64,000 bases of DNA from assembly GCF_020906515.1 (NCBI RefSeq), contig NC_085852.1, positions 2,852,001-2,916,000 of the forward strand, in the 5' to 3' direction. This document shows, piece after piece, positions 31,994 to 41,970 of the stretch. The DNA is from Vanrija pseudolonga. Lineage: Eukaryota > Basidiomycota > Tremellomycetes > Trichosporonales > Trichosporonaceae. Positions within the stretch are counted from its first letter, which is position 1. Every line of letters starts with the position of its first letter. The position numbers and the translations under genes were made by a program. The notes under the pieces are model-generated. The model did no database searches. It saw nothing but the letters and a program-made list of their open reading frames with translations, and was not told the origin of the DNA.

Positions 31994-32714
31994 ATGCGCT
32001 CCATCGCCCTCCGCCTCACGGCCGCCTTCCTCCTCCTGACAGTGATAGTCTCCATCCTCGGCACGACAGTCTCGCGCTTCTCCGCCCCAATGATAGTCGT
32101 GCTCGACAACAAGAACAGCACCGACGTGCCGTGGTGGGCTGCGCCGGCGCCGGCGGAAGACTACGCCGTTGCCGACGACGACTACGAGCACGAGGGCCAC
32201 CAGCACGGATACCCGCCCGACTACATCCACGCGCATGGTGCGGGCCACTTTGACCTCGGCGACGAGCTGCCTGCCGCGCTCGTGCCCATCTCGATTGACG
32301 AGCTCGAGTCGCATGCGCAGGAGGGGAGCGCGTGGGTGGCCATTGATGGGATCGTGTATGAGTGAGTGCCGCACCCGAGCCGAGCGGAGCGAGGCGAGGC
32401 GAGAGAAGGCCGCTGACGCTGGCTGGCCTCCAGTGTGACCGACTACGCCGAGTTCCACGTAAGTACGCTCGCTCGCTGCGCTCCGGCAGGCAAAGACGAG
32501 AGACACACAGCTAACCCACCCACCCACAACAGCCAGGCGGCCCAGACGTCCTCCGCGAACACGCCGGCACCGACGTCACGCGGTGAGCTGTAGCGCAGCC
32601 TGCGCTGTGCGTGGGCCAAGCTGACACGATCGCAGCACGTTCAACGCCATCCACGCCCCGGGTACGATATCGCGCCTCGCGCCAGAGTATCGCGTCGGCG
32701 TGCTGCAGCTGTAG
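31994..32714 (+). CDS. Membrane-anchored cytochrome b5-like heme protein
   Basis: Four exons (31994-32361, 32434-32458, 32533-32582, 32636-32714), 522 nt, 173 aa; the second exon is only 25 nt. A hydrophobic N-terminal helix (ALRLTAAFLLLTVIVSILGT) can serve as signal anchor. An acidic, His-rich linker follows (DDDYEHEGHQHGYPPDY, then HAHGAGHFD). The C-terminal cytochrome b5 domain has AWVAIDGIVYDVTDYAEFHPGG with the first heme His, and DVTRTFNAIHAPG with the second. It probably passes electrons to a membrane enzyme; fungal lipid desaturases and hydroxylases are usual partners of such domains (family knowledge). It starts 270 nt after the ceramidase gene on the same strand, so a link to sphingolipid metabolism is possible but unproven. 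Confidence 0.85.
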
Positions 32715-33171
32715 GCCGTGTGGAATGGAGACGGACGATTAGTGCCAAGCCTGCGTATCCGATTAAAATGATCGCCGAGGGGCTCGTGCCGGAGATGACG
32801 GAATGACTCGCCGGCGGCCGCGAGTCGGCGCTGTCGTCGGCGTCGTTGAGGACGGGTAGTTGACTGACTGACTGACGACCAGGGAGGGCTGGGTAGTATC
32901 TCGCCGCGCCAAGCCCACCACCCCGTCGCCTCGGCCTGGCTCGTCTCGGCTGTCCCCATCGCCGAGCGAGCGAGTCCGACTCCACCGACGTCATCCACCG
33001 ACCTTTCCATTCACCGGGGCTGGACCTCTGCTCACTCACCCATCTCATCTCTTCTCGACTTTTCCCAACCTCTCCACTCTATCTCTACTCACGCACGCCC
33101 TCACCGCTCACACCACACCGCCGCGCCCACACCGCGCCGTCCCTGCACGTTCCGTAACCCGCCTCCCACGA
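32715..33171. other. Intergenic spacer upstream of glutaminase
   Basis: 457 nt. The last 150 nt before the glutaminase ATG are strongly CT-rich (a pyrimidine-rich leader common in fungal promoters). A short CTGACTGACTGACG repeat lies at 32862-32877. No gene seen. Confidence 0.45.
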
Positions 33172-34799
33172 ATGCGAGCGCCAAGACCTCTGGCCTCCAT
33201 CACCTCTTGGCACTGCCAGCGCACGCTTATCAACCCTTCGTCGTCTGTTCGACGCATCATCCCTCTGCTTCCCCACTCTCGCTCCTACGCAAACGTCATG
33301 AGCGCGCCACCACTGCACTCGCCGCTGACCGAGATGGAGATCTCACCGACTCCAAACCACAATGTGTGCTCTATTGTCAAGGGTGAGTGAGGACGCTCCG
33401 CTTCGCTGCGCTGACGGCCCCAGGCTCAAAGTTCCGTCTCCCGATCCCGGACCACCTCCAGCTCGTCCTCAATTCATGCAACGAGGACAACCCTGGCAAG
33501 AATGCCGACTACATCCCCGAGTTGCGCGACGCCGACTCGAACCGACTCGGCGTCGCAGTGTCTACTGTCGACGGGTTCGTCTACACCGCCGGCGATGTCG
33601 ACATACCGTTCTCGATCCAGTCCATCTCCAAGGCGTTTGTGTATGCGCTCGCAATCGAGGAGCACGGCCTCGACTATGTCCTCACGCGTGTGGGCGTCGA
33701 GCCGTCGGGCGAGGCGTTCAACGAGCTTTCGCTCGAGCAGGATACCTGCCGCCCGCTCAACCCCATGATCAACGCCGGCGCAATTACGACGCACACACTC
33801 ATCGGCAAGGCCGACACGTCGTACGAGGAGCGCTTTGAGAAGATCCGTAAGGGCTTGTCCAAGTTTGCCGGGCGCGAGCTCGAGGTCGACGAGAACGTGT
33901 ACAACAGCGAGATGAAGCACGCGTTCAGGAACCTCGCCATCGCCAACATGCTGCGCAACTACAATGTGTTCGACCTCGACCCCAAGAAGGTTGTCGAAGG
34001 CTACACGCGCCAGTGCGCGGTCTTGGTCACAGCCAAGGACTTGGCCGTCATGGCTGCGACGCTGGCCAACACGGGCATCCAGCCCGTCACTGGCGAGCAG
34101 GTCGTCCGGCCGCAGACGGTGCGCCAGACGCTGTCGGTCATGATGACGTGCGGGATGTACGACGGCGCCGGCGACTGGGTGACCAAGATTGGCTTCCCGG
34201 CCAAGTCTGGCGTCGCGGGCGGCATCATCGGCGCGCTCCCAGGCCAGGTGGGCATCTCGACCTTCTCCCCCAAGCTGGACAAGCACGGCAACTCGGTGCG
34301 CGGGGTGCGCATCTGCCAGCGGCTGTCGGACGACATGGGCCTGCACATTATGCAGCAGCCCGAGCCGGCGCGCTCCGTCGTGAGGCGGCACTATGTGCTC
34401 AAGAACAATGAGACGGGGATCACGGCGGCCGTGCTCGCGCTGCAGGGCACCGTCACCTTCACGCCCGCCGAGCGCGTGCTCCGCGTCATTGCTGAGCGGT
34501 CTGCGGAAGTCGACTACGACCCCGAGAAGGCGCGCCTCGTGCTCGACTTCCGCGCCGTGCACCACGTCGACGAGACAGCGCGCCGCATGATCCGCGAGAG
34601 CGTCACGCGCATCCGCCAGGCGGGCTTCGAAGTCGTCATCGTCGACCCCGAGGGCCTGCTCCAGATGACGGCGACCTGTGCGGACAAGGCCGCGGTGGAG
34701 AAGGCGCGCGCCCTGGGTCGCCTGGTCGACGGGGTCGATACCGACCTCGACAGGTACAAGGGCTGGGAGGTGACTGAGCAGGACCGGATTAGCATGTAG
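33172..34799 (+). CDS. Glutaminase (serine beta-lactamase-like) with C-terminal STAS domain
   Basis: Two exons (33172-33382, 33424-34799), 1587 nt, 528 aa. The glutaminase domain (~75-380) has the SxxK catalytic pair in FSIQSISKAF (Ser137/Lys140), NPMINAGAI, NIAxAMLxN-type NLAIANMLRNYNVF, VMMTCGMYDGAGDW and KSGVAGGIIGALPG. From ~405 a STAS domain follows (LALQGTVTFTPAERVL, ARLVLDFRAVHHVDETA), an arrangement known in bacterial and some eukaryotic glutaminases. It hydrolyses glutamine to glutamate and ammonia. The first ~45 residues are basic and Ser-rich with RSYANVMS, so a mitochondrial presequence is likely if translation begins at 33172; starting at 33298 (MSAPPLHS) would give a cytosolic form. 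Two start sites could give dual targeting (inference). Confidence 0.9.
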
Positions 34800-35389
34800 T
34801 GGTGTGTATGCAAGACTGTGGACTTGTGGGACAGCAGACGTGGCAGACATAGGGGCTCGCAGTTCGCTATCCAACTTTGCCAAGTCTTGCGATTGTTGCC
34901 CAGCGTTTCTCCCTCCCTCCGCCAGAGTGGAGCCAAGCAAGACAGCGATGATGGGGGAGGCCTTGAGAGCGCCGAGTAGCCGACATGCCTCGCGACGCTC
35001 GCTCGCTCGCTGCTCGGCGGACACGGCGAGTTGCCTCGGCCGTTCTGTCTCGGCCGGCTCCGCCACTGTCCACCCTCCATATCGACTCTCGTCACAAGAT
35101 CAACGGCATGCTGATGGAGAAGAAGGAGGAGGGTTGTGGAGCAGTCAGGCATGACTGACTGCGGGGCGGGTCGATAAAGTGCAGGGAGGGTGGGCAGAGG
35201 TGCCCCACCTGTGTCTCCCCCACCCGCCCCCACCCTTCGGCGACCTTGCCGAATCCAAAGTCCGGTCTAGCTGCCCTAGCAGCCGTCACGAGTACCGGTG
35301 AGTGCATATACCCCACAACACGATAAAAGACAGCGGCATGCATGCTACTGCATTGGTTATCCCCTCCCACCACAACCCCGACAGACACC
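34800..35389. other. Intergenic spacer
   Basis: 590 nt between glutaminase and the GH20 gene on the same strand. It holds the 3' flank of the former and the promoter of the latter; an ACGATAAAAGAC stretch at 35320-35331 is the best TATA-like element, about 60 nt before the ATG. Nothing else seen. Confidence 0.45.
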
Positions 35390-36616
35390 ATGACAACCTC
35401 GACCCCCGCTACCCTCCTCCCGAAAGACGACGGCGCGTTCGCGTACCGCGGCGTGATGCTCGACGTCGCCCGCCATTTCGTGCCGCTCGCCGAGATCCGG
35501 CGCCTGCTCGACGGCATGCAGCTGCTCAAGCTCAACGTGCTGCACATCCACCTGACCGACGACCAGGGGTGGCGCTTCGAGTCGCTCAAGTGGCCCAAGC
35601 TGACGACTGTCGGGGGCACGCGCAGCCAGACAGTCGTCGGCCTGCCGGGCAACTACGGCAGCGAGGACCTGCACCCGGAGAACTACAAGAACGTGTACGA
35701 CGGCAAGCCGCACTCTGGCTTCTACACGCAGGCCGAGCTGCGCGAGCTCGTCGCGCACGCCAAGACGAAGGGCGTGACGATCGTCCCCGAGATCGACATG
35801 CCGGGCCACATGCGCGCCGCGCGCGCGGCGTACCCCGAGCTCGGGTACGACGGCGTGCAGTGGGGCGTCGGGACTGGGTGGGGCGTGTACCGTGAAGTCC
35901 TGCGCGTCGACGAGCCCGGCCTCCAGTTCTGCCGCGACATCCTCGGCGAGGTGTGCGACGTGTTCGACTCGCCGTACATCCATATCGGCGGCGACGAGTG
36001 CCCCAAGATCGAGTGGATCGACTCGCACGTCGCCAACAAGCAGGTCAAGGAGCTCGGGCTCGACGAGAAGAATATCGAGGAGTACGACAAGCTCCAGCGG
36101 TGGTTCACCGCGCAGATGGCGACGTTCCTCGCCTCGCGCGGGCGCAAGCTGCTGGGCTGGGACGAGATCATCGACGGCGGCGTGCCCGGCGACTGTGTGG
36201 TCATGGCGTGGCGCAGCTGGACCAAGCCGGCCGAGCGCGCAGTCAAGCTCAACGTGCCGATCGTGCAGGCGCCCACCACGCTGTACTTTGACCACGCGCA
36301 CGGCGCGGCCGCCAACGAGCCGCTGTCGATCGGCGACGGCGCGACCCTGCAAGAGGCGTACGAGTACGACCCGCTCGCGGGCGTCGAGGACAAGCCCGAG
36401 CTCGTGCTCGGCCTCCAGGCGCAGCTGTGGTCCGAGTACATCCCCACGACCGAGCACCTGTGGTACATGGCCTTTCCGCGCCTCATCGCCGTCGCAGACA
36501 TCGGGTACTACGGCGCTAAGCGCGCGCCGTGGGCAGAGTTCCGCGCCGGCCTGGAGGAACGCGTCAAGGCGCTCGCGGCGCTCGGGCTCGTCGGGCGCCC
36601 GCTGGACAAGGAGTAG
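35390..36616 (+). CDS. Intracellular GH20 beta-N-acetylhexosaminidase
   Basis: Single exon, 408 aa. GH20 catalytic barrel: RGVMLDVARHFVPLAEIRRLLDGM, LNVLHIHLTDDQGWR, IVPEIDMPGHMRAARAAYP, and the catalytic Asp202-Glu203 pair in YIHIGGDECP. Later LLGWDEIIDGG, VVMAWRSW, LYFDHA and LGLQAQLWSEYI line the substrate pocket. It should remove terminal GlcNAc or GalNAc by substrate-assisted catalysis. Fungal secreted GH20 enzymes carry a signal peptide and an N-terminal GH20b domain; both are missing here, so this looks like a catalytic domain alone in the cytosol. The in-frame ATG at 35342 adds 16 residues without making a signal peptide. Intronless and bacterial-like in architecture, so horizontal origin is worth testing. 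Confidence 0.88.
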   Translation: MTTSTPATLLPKDDGAFAYRGVMLDVARHFVPLAEIRRLLDGMQLLKLNVLHIHLTDDQGWRFESLKWPKLTTVGGTRSQTVVGLPGNYGSEDLHPENYKNVYDGKPHSGFYTQAELRELVAHAKTKGVTIVPEIDMPGHMRAARAAYPELGYDGVQWGVGTGWGVYREVLRVDEPGLQFCRDILGEVCDVFDSPYIHIGGDECPKIEWIDSHVANKQVKELGLDEKNIEEYDKLQRWFTAQMATFLASRGRKLLGWDEIIDGGVPGDCVVMAWRSWTKPAERAVKLNVPIVQAPTTLYFDHAHGAAANEPLSIGDGATLQEAYEYDPLAGVEDKPELVLGLQAQLWSEYIPTTEHLWYMAFPRLIAVADIGYYGAKRAPWAEFRAGLEERVKALAALGLVGRPLDKE

Positions 36617-36699
36617 GCGCCGTGTAAGGAGTAGGATATAGACTATGCAGCAGTGTCGTGAGGAAGTGTCGCGCGGCAAAAATCATACATGGCACCCCC

Positions 36700-37917
36700 C
36701 TACAACTTGGCCCCGTTCTCCGTGTTGGCCAGCACGAAGCGGTACCGCGGCGCGCCCTTGTTGAACTCGGGAAGCGCCTTGTTGATGTCCTCGAACGCCC
36801 ACTTCTGGACCCATGGTGCCGCTTCAGGGTGGCTAGCCACCAGCGCGAGCAGCTCGCGGATCTCGTCCGGGCTCCCGGTGTTGCTGCCGCCGACGCTGAC
36901 CGCGCCCGTGATGAGGGGGAACGAGTGGAACGTGATGGGCTCGACGACGGCGCCGACGAGCACGAACGCGCCTTCAGGCCGCAGCAGGGCAAGGTACGCC
37001 GCGACATCCACTTTCGGCGGGTTGATCGTGCTGATGATCAGGTCGAGCGAGCGCGCGTGCGGCGCAAAGTCCGCGGCGAGGTCGGCGCCAGTGGCGATGT
37101 ACTTGCTCGCGCCGAGCTTGCGCGCGTCGGCCTCCTTGCCGCTACCCCGCGAAATAGCAGTCACGTCCGCGCCCATCGCCTTGGCAATCTGGATAGCCAT
37201 GTGTCCCAGCCCGCCGATACCCAGCACGCCGACGCGCTTGCCCGGCCCGGCGCCCCAGCGCTTGAGGGGCGTGTAGACCGTCACGCCGCCGCAGAAGAGC
37301 GGCGCGGCCGCGGCCGGGTCGAGCCCGGCAGGCAGCTTGATGGCGAAGTGTGCTGGGCCGCGCCACGTCGTCGCGAAGCCTCCTTTGCACATCGTGCCGG
37401 CCGACTTGCCGCGCACGTACGGCGAGCCAAAGGTGAGCGTGGGCGTGGCGCAGTACTGTTCCTTGTCTGGGCTCGTCAGCTGGCGGGTAGGTGCGAGTGG
37501 GGGAACTCACGCGCATCGCAGAACTCGCACGCGAGACACGAATCCGTCTGCGCCCCGATGCCAACGACATCGCCGACGGCCAGCCCGCCCGACTGCGCGC
37601 CCACACGCACGACCTCGCCGACGATCTCATGCCCCGCCACGCGGCCCGCCTCGATGGGCCCAAACTCGCCCGCGAGGACCGAGGCGTCCGAGCCGCAGAT
37701 GCCGCAGTAGAGGATCTTGACTGGGCACGAGCGTTAGCGAGTGCGGAGCGGTGGGGGGAGGGATTGCACAAGAGCCAGTATGCGCGGCGTGGCTACTGCC
37801 CTACTCACCATCCACATCGTCCTCCTCAAACACCTTGGGCTCAAACGCCTCGTACTTGAGCCCGCCGTCGGCCGCCTTCTCGTCGTAACCGGCCCAGCCC
37901 TTGAACTCGTAGGTCAT
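36700..37917 (-). CDS. Zinc-dependent alcohol dehydrogenase (cinnamyl-alcohol/Adh6-Adh7 type)
   Basis: Three exons (37917-37809, 37720-37511, 37466-36700), 1086 nt, 361 aa. Medium-chain dehydrogenase features: ILYCGICGSD (catalytic Zn Cys), RVAGHEIVGEVVRVG (Zn His-Glu and groES-like fold), the structural Zn cysteines in DSCLACEFCDA spliced to HKEQYC, and the Rossmann motif VGVLGIGGLGHMAIQIAKAMG. The end, SPDEIRELLALVASH then YRFVLANTENGAKL, is typical of NADPH-dependent cinnamyl alcohol dehydrogenase-like enzymes that reduce aromatic and branched aldehydes. Probably cytosolic. A TATA-like site (GGTATAAG on the minus strand) lies about 92 nt upstream at 38007-38014. Confidence 0.9.
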
Positions 37918-38499
37918 TGTGTGTGTGGTGTGGTTTGGTTTGGGTGTAGCTTGCTTTACTTGATGCTGGCTGCTGGCTGGCTGCCGTCCGCGCCACCCAC
38001 AGCCCATCTTATACCCCCCCCGTGCCCTTCGGTCGCTCGTCCATGCTCTAGCGTGTCATTGCCGGCGCCGACGGGCTCGCAGCAAGCACCATGCCATGCC
38101 ACCCGCAATGCACGATGTTGCCGGCGGCAAGATAGCCCACCCGCCAAGCACCACTCTAGTGCCACTCGCTCGCCGCGATGCCCGTCGGCCATGGCGCCAG
38201 ATACCCGCCGTCGGCCTTTTGCTGTCGCCTTGCGTAGCCGCAGTGCCCGATGGTGTGCGGCGCGTGCATCGTGTATCGCGCATCGCGCAATGATGAGCAA
38301 GCGGCCGAGACCACATGCATACCGTTGCCTGGCCGGGCAGCCTGGGTGCACTCGGTGCTCGGCGGCGACCACCGCTGGCCGTTGCTATCGCCGTTCGTCG
38401 ACGTCATAGCCTCGCGTATAGTCAGTGGATGGAACGCAGTCCTACGGGCATGCCTAGACGACCCATGCACCCTACTACCCATACATACAGTATACAACA
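37918..38499. other. Intergenic spacer
   Basis: 582 nt holding the promoter of the alcohol dehydrogenase (minus strand, TATA-like site at 38007-38014 next to an 8-C run) and the 3' flank of the zinc-cluster factor gene. No further gene seen. Confidence 0.45.
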
Positions 38500-40879
38500 T
38501 TAGATCAGCAACACCTGCAGGTCGATCTCCTTCATCAGCTGCGGCCACAGCGTGAACCCCCGCCCGTCGTCGATCCTGAGCCACTGTTCCGTGAGGAGCT
38601 TTTGCTGCGGATGTCAGCGGCCGGCCCCACTCCACTGCCACACGGTACTCACCCCCGCCTGCAGATCCGAGCAATACTCGTCCTTGAAGATATTGAACAG
38701 GTCACGGATCCACTGCCTGTCGCTGGCGGTCGCGCACGCGCCGGCGATGAGCAGCGGCCACACGAGCATGACGGGCTCCATTGAGATCTCGGAGCACAGC
38801 TCGAGCACGCAGTGCACGGCGGTCTGGATGCGCTCGTCGGACGCGGGGAGGTTGAGCACTTCCGTGTACAGCATAATCATCATGGCGTAGCGGTATGCCG
38901 AGTCGCCAATCTGCGGGGTCAGCTGAGGTTCGCGACTAACAGCTGTACCCACCAACACTCTCGACTTCTGCGGAACATTGAGCTGCGTGATGGACCACAG
39001 TTTGAGCTGCTCGATCATGGCGTACGCGTCCTGGTCGATCGTGTCGCCAATGTTCTCCGTACCCGTGTCGCCGGGGAACGCGGTACCCAGGCGGACCTTG
39101 CGATAGACGATAACGCGGCACTGGGCGTCAGTTGCGTACCCGACAGACAACTCACCCTCGCCACCAGCTCGAGCATCTCGCGGCTCATGCCAAACTGCCG
39201 CTCGTACGCCTCCCACTGCCAGTCGCTGACGGCCGTCTTGTCAAACTCGAACCACCACGGCGCGTTCTCGCCGAGAAGGAGCGGCTCCTCGCCCGTCGTG
39301 AAGGTGCTGAAGACGTCGGTGGTGGTCAGCTGCTCGATGACGAACCGGCGGCCAAAGTTGACAGGGTCTTCGGCCAGCAGCGCCGCCGGCCCGCCGCGCT
39401 TGTACATCATGCGAATGGCAAAGTCGAGGTTCTGCTTCCACGACTTGTCTGCCATGAGGACCTGGCGAGTCAGCTTTGCCCTTCACCCCCACTCACATCT
39501 CGTGTCTTGACCGCCATGCACGTCGCGAGCAGCAGGTCAATGTTCTTGTCGCCCTCCTTGCTCAAGCTCAGAATCATGTGCGCCCCAGCCTGCCGCTTCG
39601 CGCTCGTCGTCTCCACCAGCATCTGCTGCGAGTGCTCGGCCGAGCTGCCCATGTAACTGTGGTGGAGGTGTGCCGCGCCGAGGCTGAGCACGCCGAGGCG
39701 GAACGCCGCGCGGGCGGGCGAGTCGACGTCGAGCAGGATAAGCGGGAGCGAGACGGCGAGGAACGGGTTCTTGGACTGGTTGGACGAGTTGGCCCGGTTG
39801 CCCATCGCTACGACGATCGACGAGGTCATGTTGAAGAACTGGTGGAACAGGCGCCGGTTGGCGGCCGAGGGGAACGCGTTTGAGATTGGGTCCGAGGGCG
39901 GCGCGAGCGGCGCCGGGATCGACCCGAGCACCATGCTGTCTAGGTTGGAGCTGGGTGACGGCGCAGACATCTGGATCACGCCGCGGCGCAGCGCGAGCGT
40001 CGCCGTGTCCATCGAGACCGACGTTGACGTGGATGGCAGCGACGACACGTCGGGGATGGAGAGCAGCGGGCCGAGGATGACCTGTGGCGTGCTCCGTCTC
40101 GGGGAGGTGAGGAACGACGCCGCCGTGTCGGCCCGGAAGAGCGGGTGGACGGTGTGTGTTGCCGCGTGCGCTGAGTGCGCCGTCGTCGTAAGCGCCCCAG
40201 CGTTCGCGTGCGCCATCGTCCCCCCGCCGCCGCTGCCTGTCCGCAACGCGTCGACAATCGTCGATATCAAGTTGTCCGCCTCGCTGACTGGCGTCTGGAC
40301 GAACTGGCCAAAGAGGTCAGGCGACGACGAGGACATGGACGACAAGATGAGCGTCTCGCCTTCTCCGCCGTCCGCTGCCTCTGCTTGTCCACCTTCCTCT
40401 TCCTGCTCGTCTGGCGCGCTGATGAGCGGCTCGAACCACGACTGGTCCGCATGCTGCGGGGGCGACACCGAGTCGGCCGGCGATTCGGATCTCGACGAGC
40501 TTCGCTCCGCCCCTTGGCGCTGGCGGGGTATCGTCCCCTGTGCGCTAGTCTTGGCCGGCTTGAACGGCATGAAGGGCGTATCCGGCCACACGCACTGCCG
40601 TCGGTGTCAGCCTGGCCTCGCCGAGCCACCACTCACAGTCTTCTCGAGGTCGAGGCACTTCTCGCACACGGGCTTCGCCTCGTCGCACTTGACTTTGCGC
40701 TGCCGGCAGGTAAGGCACCCCGTCCGTGAGCGCGAGTAGCGCATCTTGCGGCGCCGCTTCACGCCCGCGTGGGTGCGCGCCGCGGCCGCCGCGGCCATGG
40801 CGGCGCTCTCGGTCGCCGTGAGCCGCGAGACGTGCGTGTGCGTGTGCGCGTGGGCGTGTCGTGATGGACCCGCGTCCAT
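38500..40879 (-). CDS. Zn2Cys6 transcription factor with fungal-specific domain
   Basis: Six exons (40879-40637, 40594-39497, 39461-39156, 39120-38953, 38910-38653, 38604-38500), 2178 nt, 725 aa. The DNA-binding cluster CLTCRQRKVKCDEAKP, then VCEKC and a last Cys spliced from the second exon, fits CX2CX6CX6CX2CX7C (Cys55 to Cys82). It follows a basic KRRRKMRYSRSR stretch. A ~250-residue low-complexity Ser/Thr/Pro region precedes a helical C-terminal half (LFHQFFNMTSSIVVAM, FRLGVLSLGAAHL) of the fungal activator type. The 42-nt intron 38911-38952 has no in-frame stop, so retention would add 14 residues. Start uncertain: in-frame ATGs exist up to 40996. Target genes are unknown; neighbours include an AAAP transporter. 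Confidence 0.85.
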
Positions 40880-41970
40880 CTCGGCGGAGACGAGGTGGCC
40901 TGCGACACTGTTCAGCCGGTGCTGGACCGCCAGGCGGGGGTTACGGCGCATCTCGTTCGCGCTCTCGAGCGAGCTCAGCCAAGCTTGGGTACCCACTCAT
41001 GTGTGATGCTGGCACTTGGAAGTAAAGTAACACGCGGTGTGTTGTGTTGCTGTCGGTCGAGACGCGGAAGCGATGAAGCGACCGTTTGGAAGTGGAAGTA
41101 GTGATGTCGATGGCCGCGCTTGTGATGATAACGACGAGCAACAAGGTCAGGTGGTCATCAGTAAGATGCTTGCGAGTGGAGGTGGACGACTGGAAACCTG
41201 GAGCACCAGGAAGTCAGGAGGTCTGGCAGGGATCGGGATCTCGACGTCGGCAACTCCTAAGCGATCGCTTAGCCACGCGACAAGGACACTCGGCGCTTAG
41301 ATGCCCCCCCTTTCCAGCCAAGATGATAACCCTTCCATACCCGTTTGGCTGTGCTCCTCGACAGGACAGCAAGATAACGGCGGGGCTGGAGCGGCGCTGC
41401 GTCGACCTCGCCAAGCACGCTGTGGGCCACATGACCCCACCAACCCCACTGCGCCATTACTCCAGCCGACTCGGCAGGGCAGATATGTACCGGCCCGCCG
41501 GCCGCAGCTCTTCGGGCCAGTCTTTCGGCTCAATCAACGAGGGTGGAAGGCCAGCGACACGATAAGGCTTGCGTGAGCGTCTGGTGAGGTGCCATTCGCT
41601 CGCTTGGCAGTAAGGTCGGCACTGCCCTTGAAGCTGCAGGCTGCTGTCCTGGCGCCCGCTGACATTCAAGAAAGGAAGTACACGAGGTCTGCGGCGGTCC
41701 TGGTGAACCACGGATCCTCTTCGTGGGGACGTCGCTGCGATCCTTGTGGCACTTCTGGCCCCACTACCTTGACCTATTGGCCATAGATACTTGCACACTA
41801 CCTGTCTACTCAACTGACTGGAACAGTGTCGCTCAGCGAGATTGGAGAGTATCGTGTTCGAAAGCCAACGGCTGCCTCACAGAACCAATTCCTTCATACT
41901 TCTATCCCTATACCACTATGTATTCCCAGTCGAGAACCCACTACAACCACAACGAGCTACGCTTCACCCT
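40880..41970. other. Intergenic spacer, promoter side of the zinc-cluster factor
   Basis: About 1.1 kb between the factor's start and the stop of the AAAP transporter paralog B (both minus strand). It may include an extended 5' part of the factor's coding region up to 40996. The 1140-1330 nt of offset around 41240-41320 has GCGATCGC and a CTTAG-rich stretch; the region near 41860-41970 is AT-richer as expected for the transporter's 3' UTR. No gene seen. Confidence 0.4.

Noticed and set aside
33474-35066. 530-codon open frame antisense to glutaminase
   Set aside because: Same G/C3 shadow effect; the sense frame has catalytic motifs and the antisense has none.
35357-36679. 440-codon open frame antisense to the GH20 gene
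   Set aside because: Low-complexity Asp/Val/Leu/Arg composition and no family features; shadow of the sense gene.
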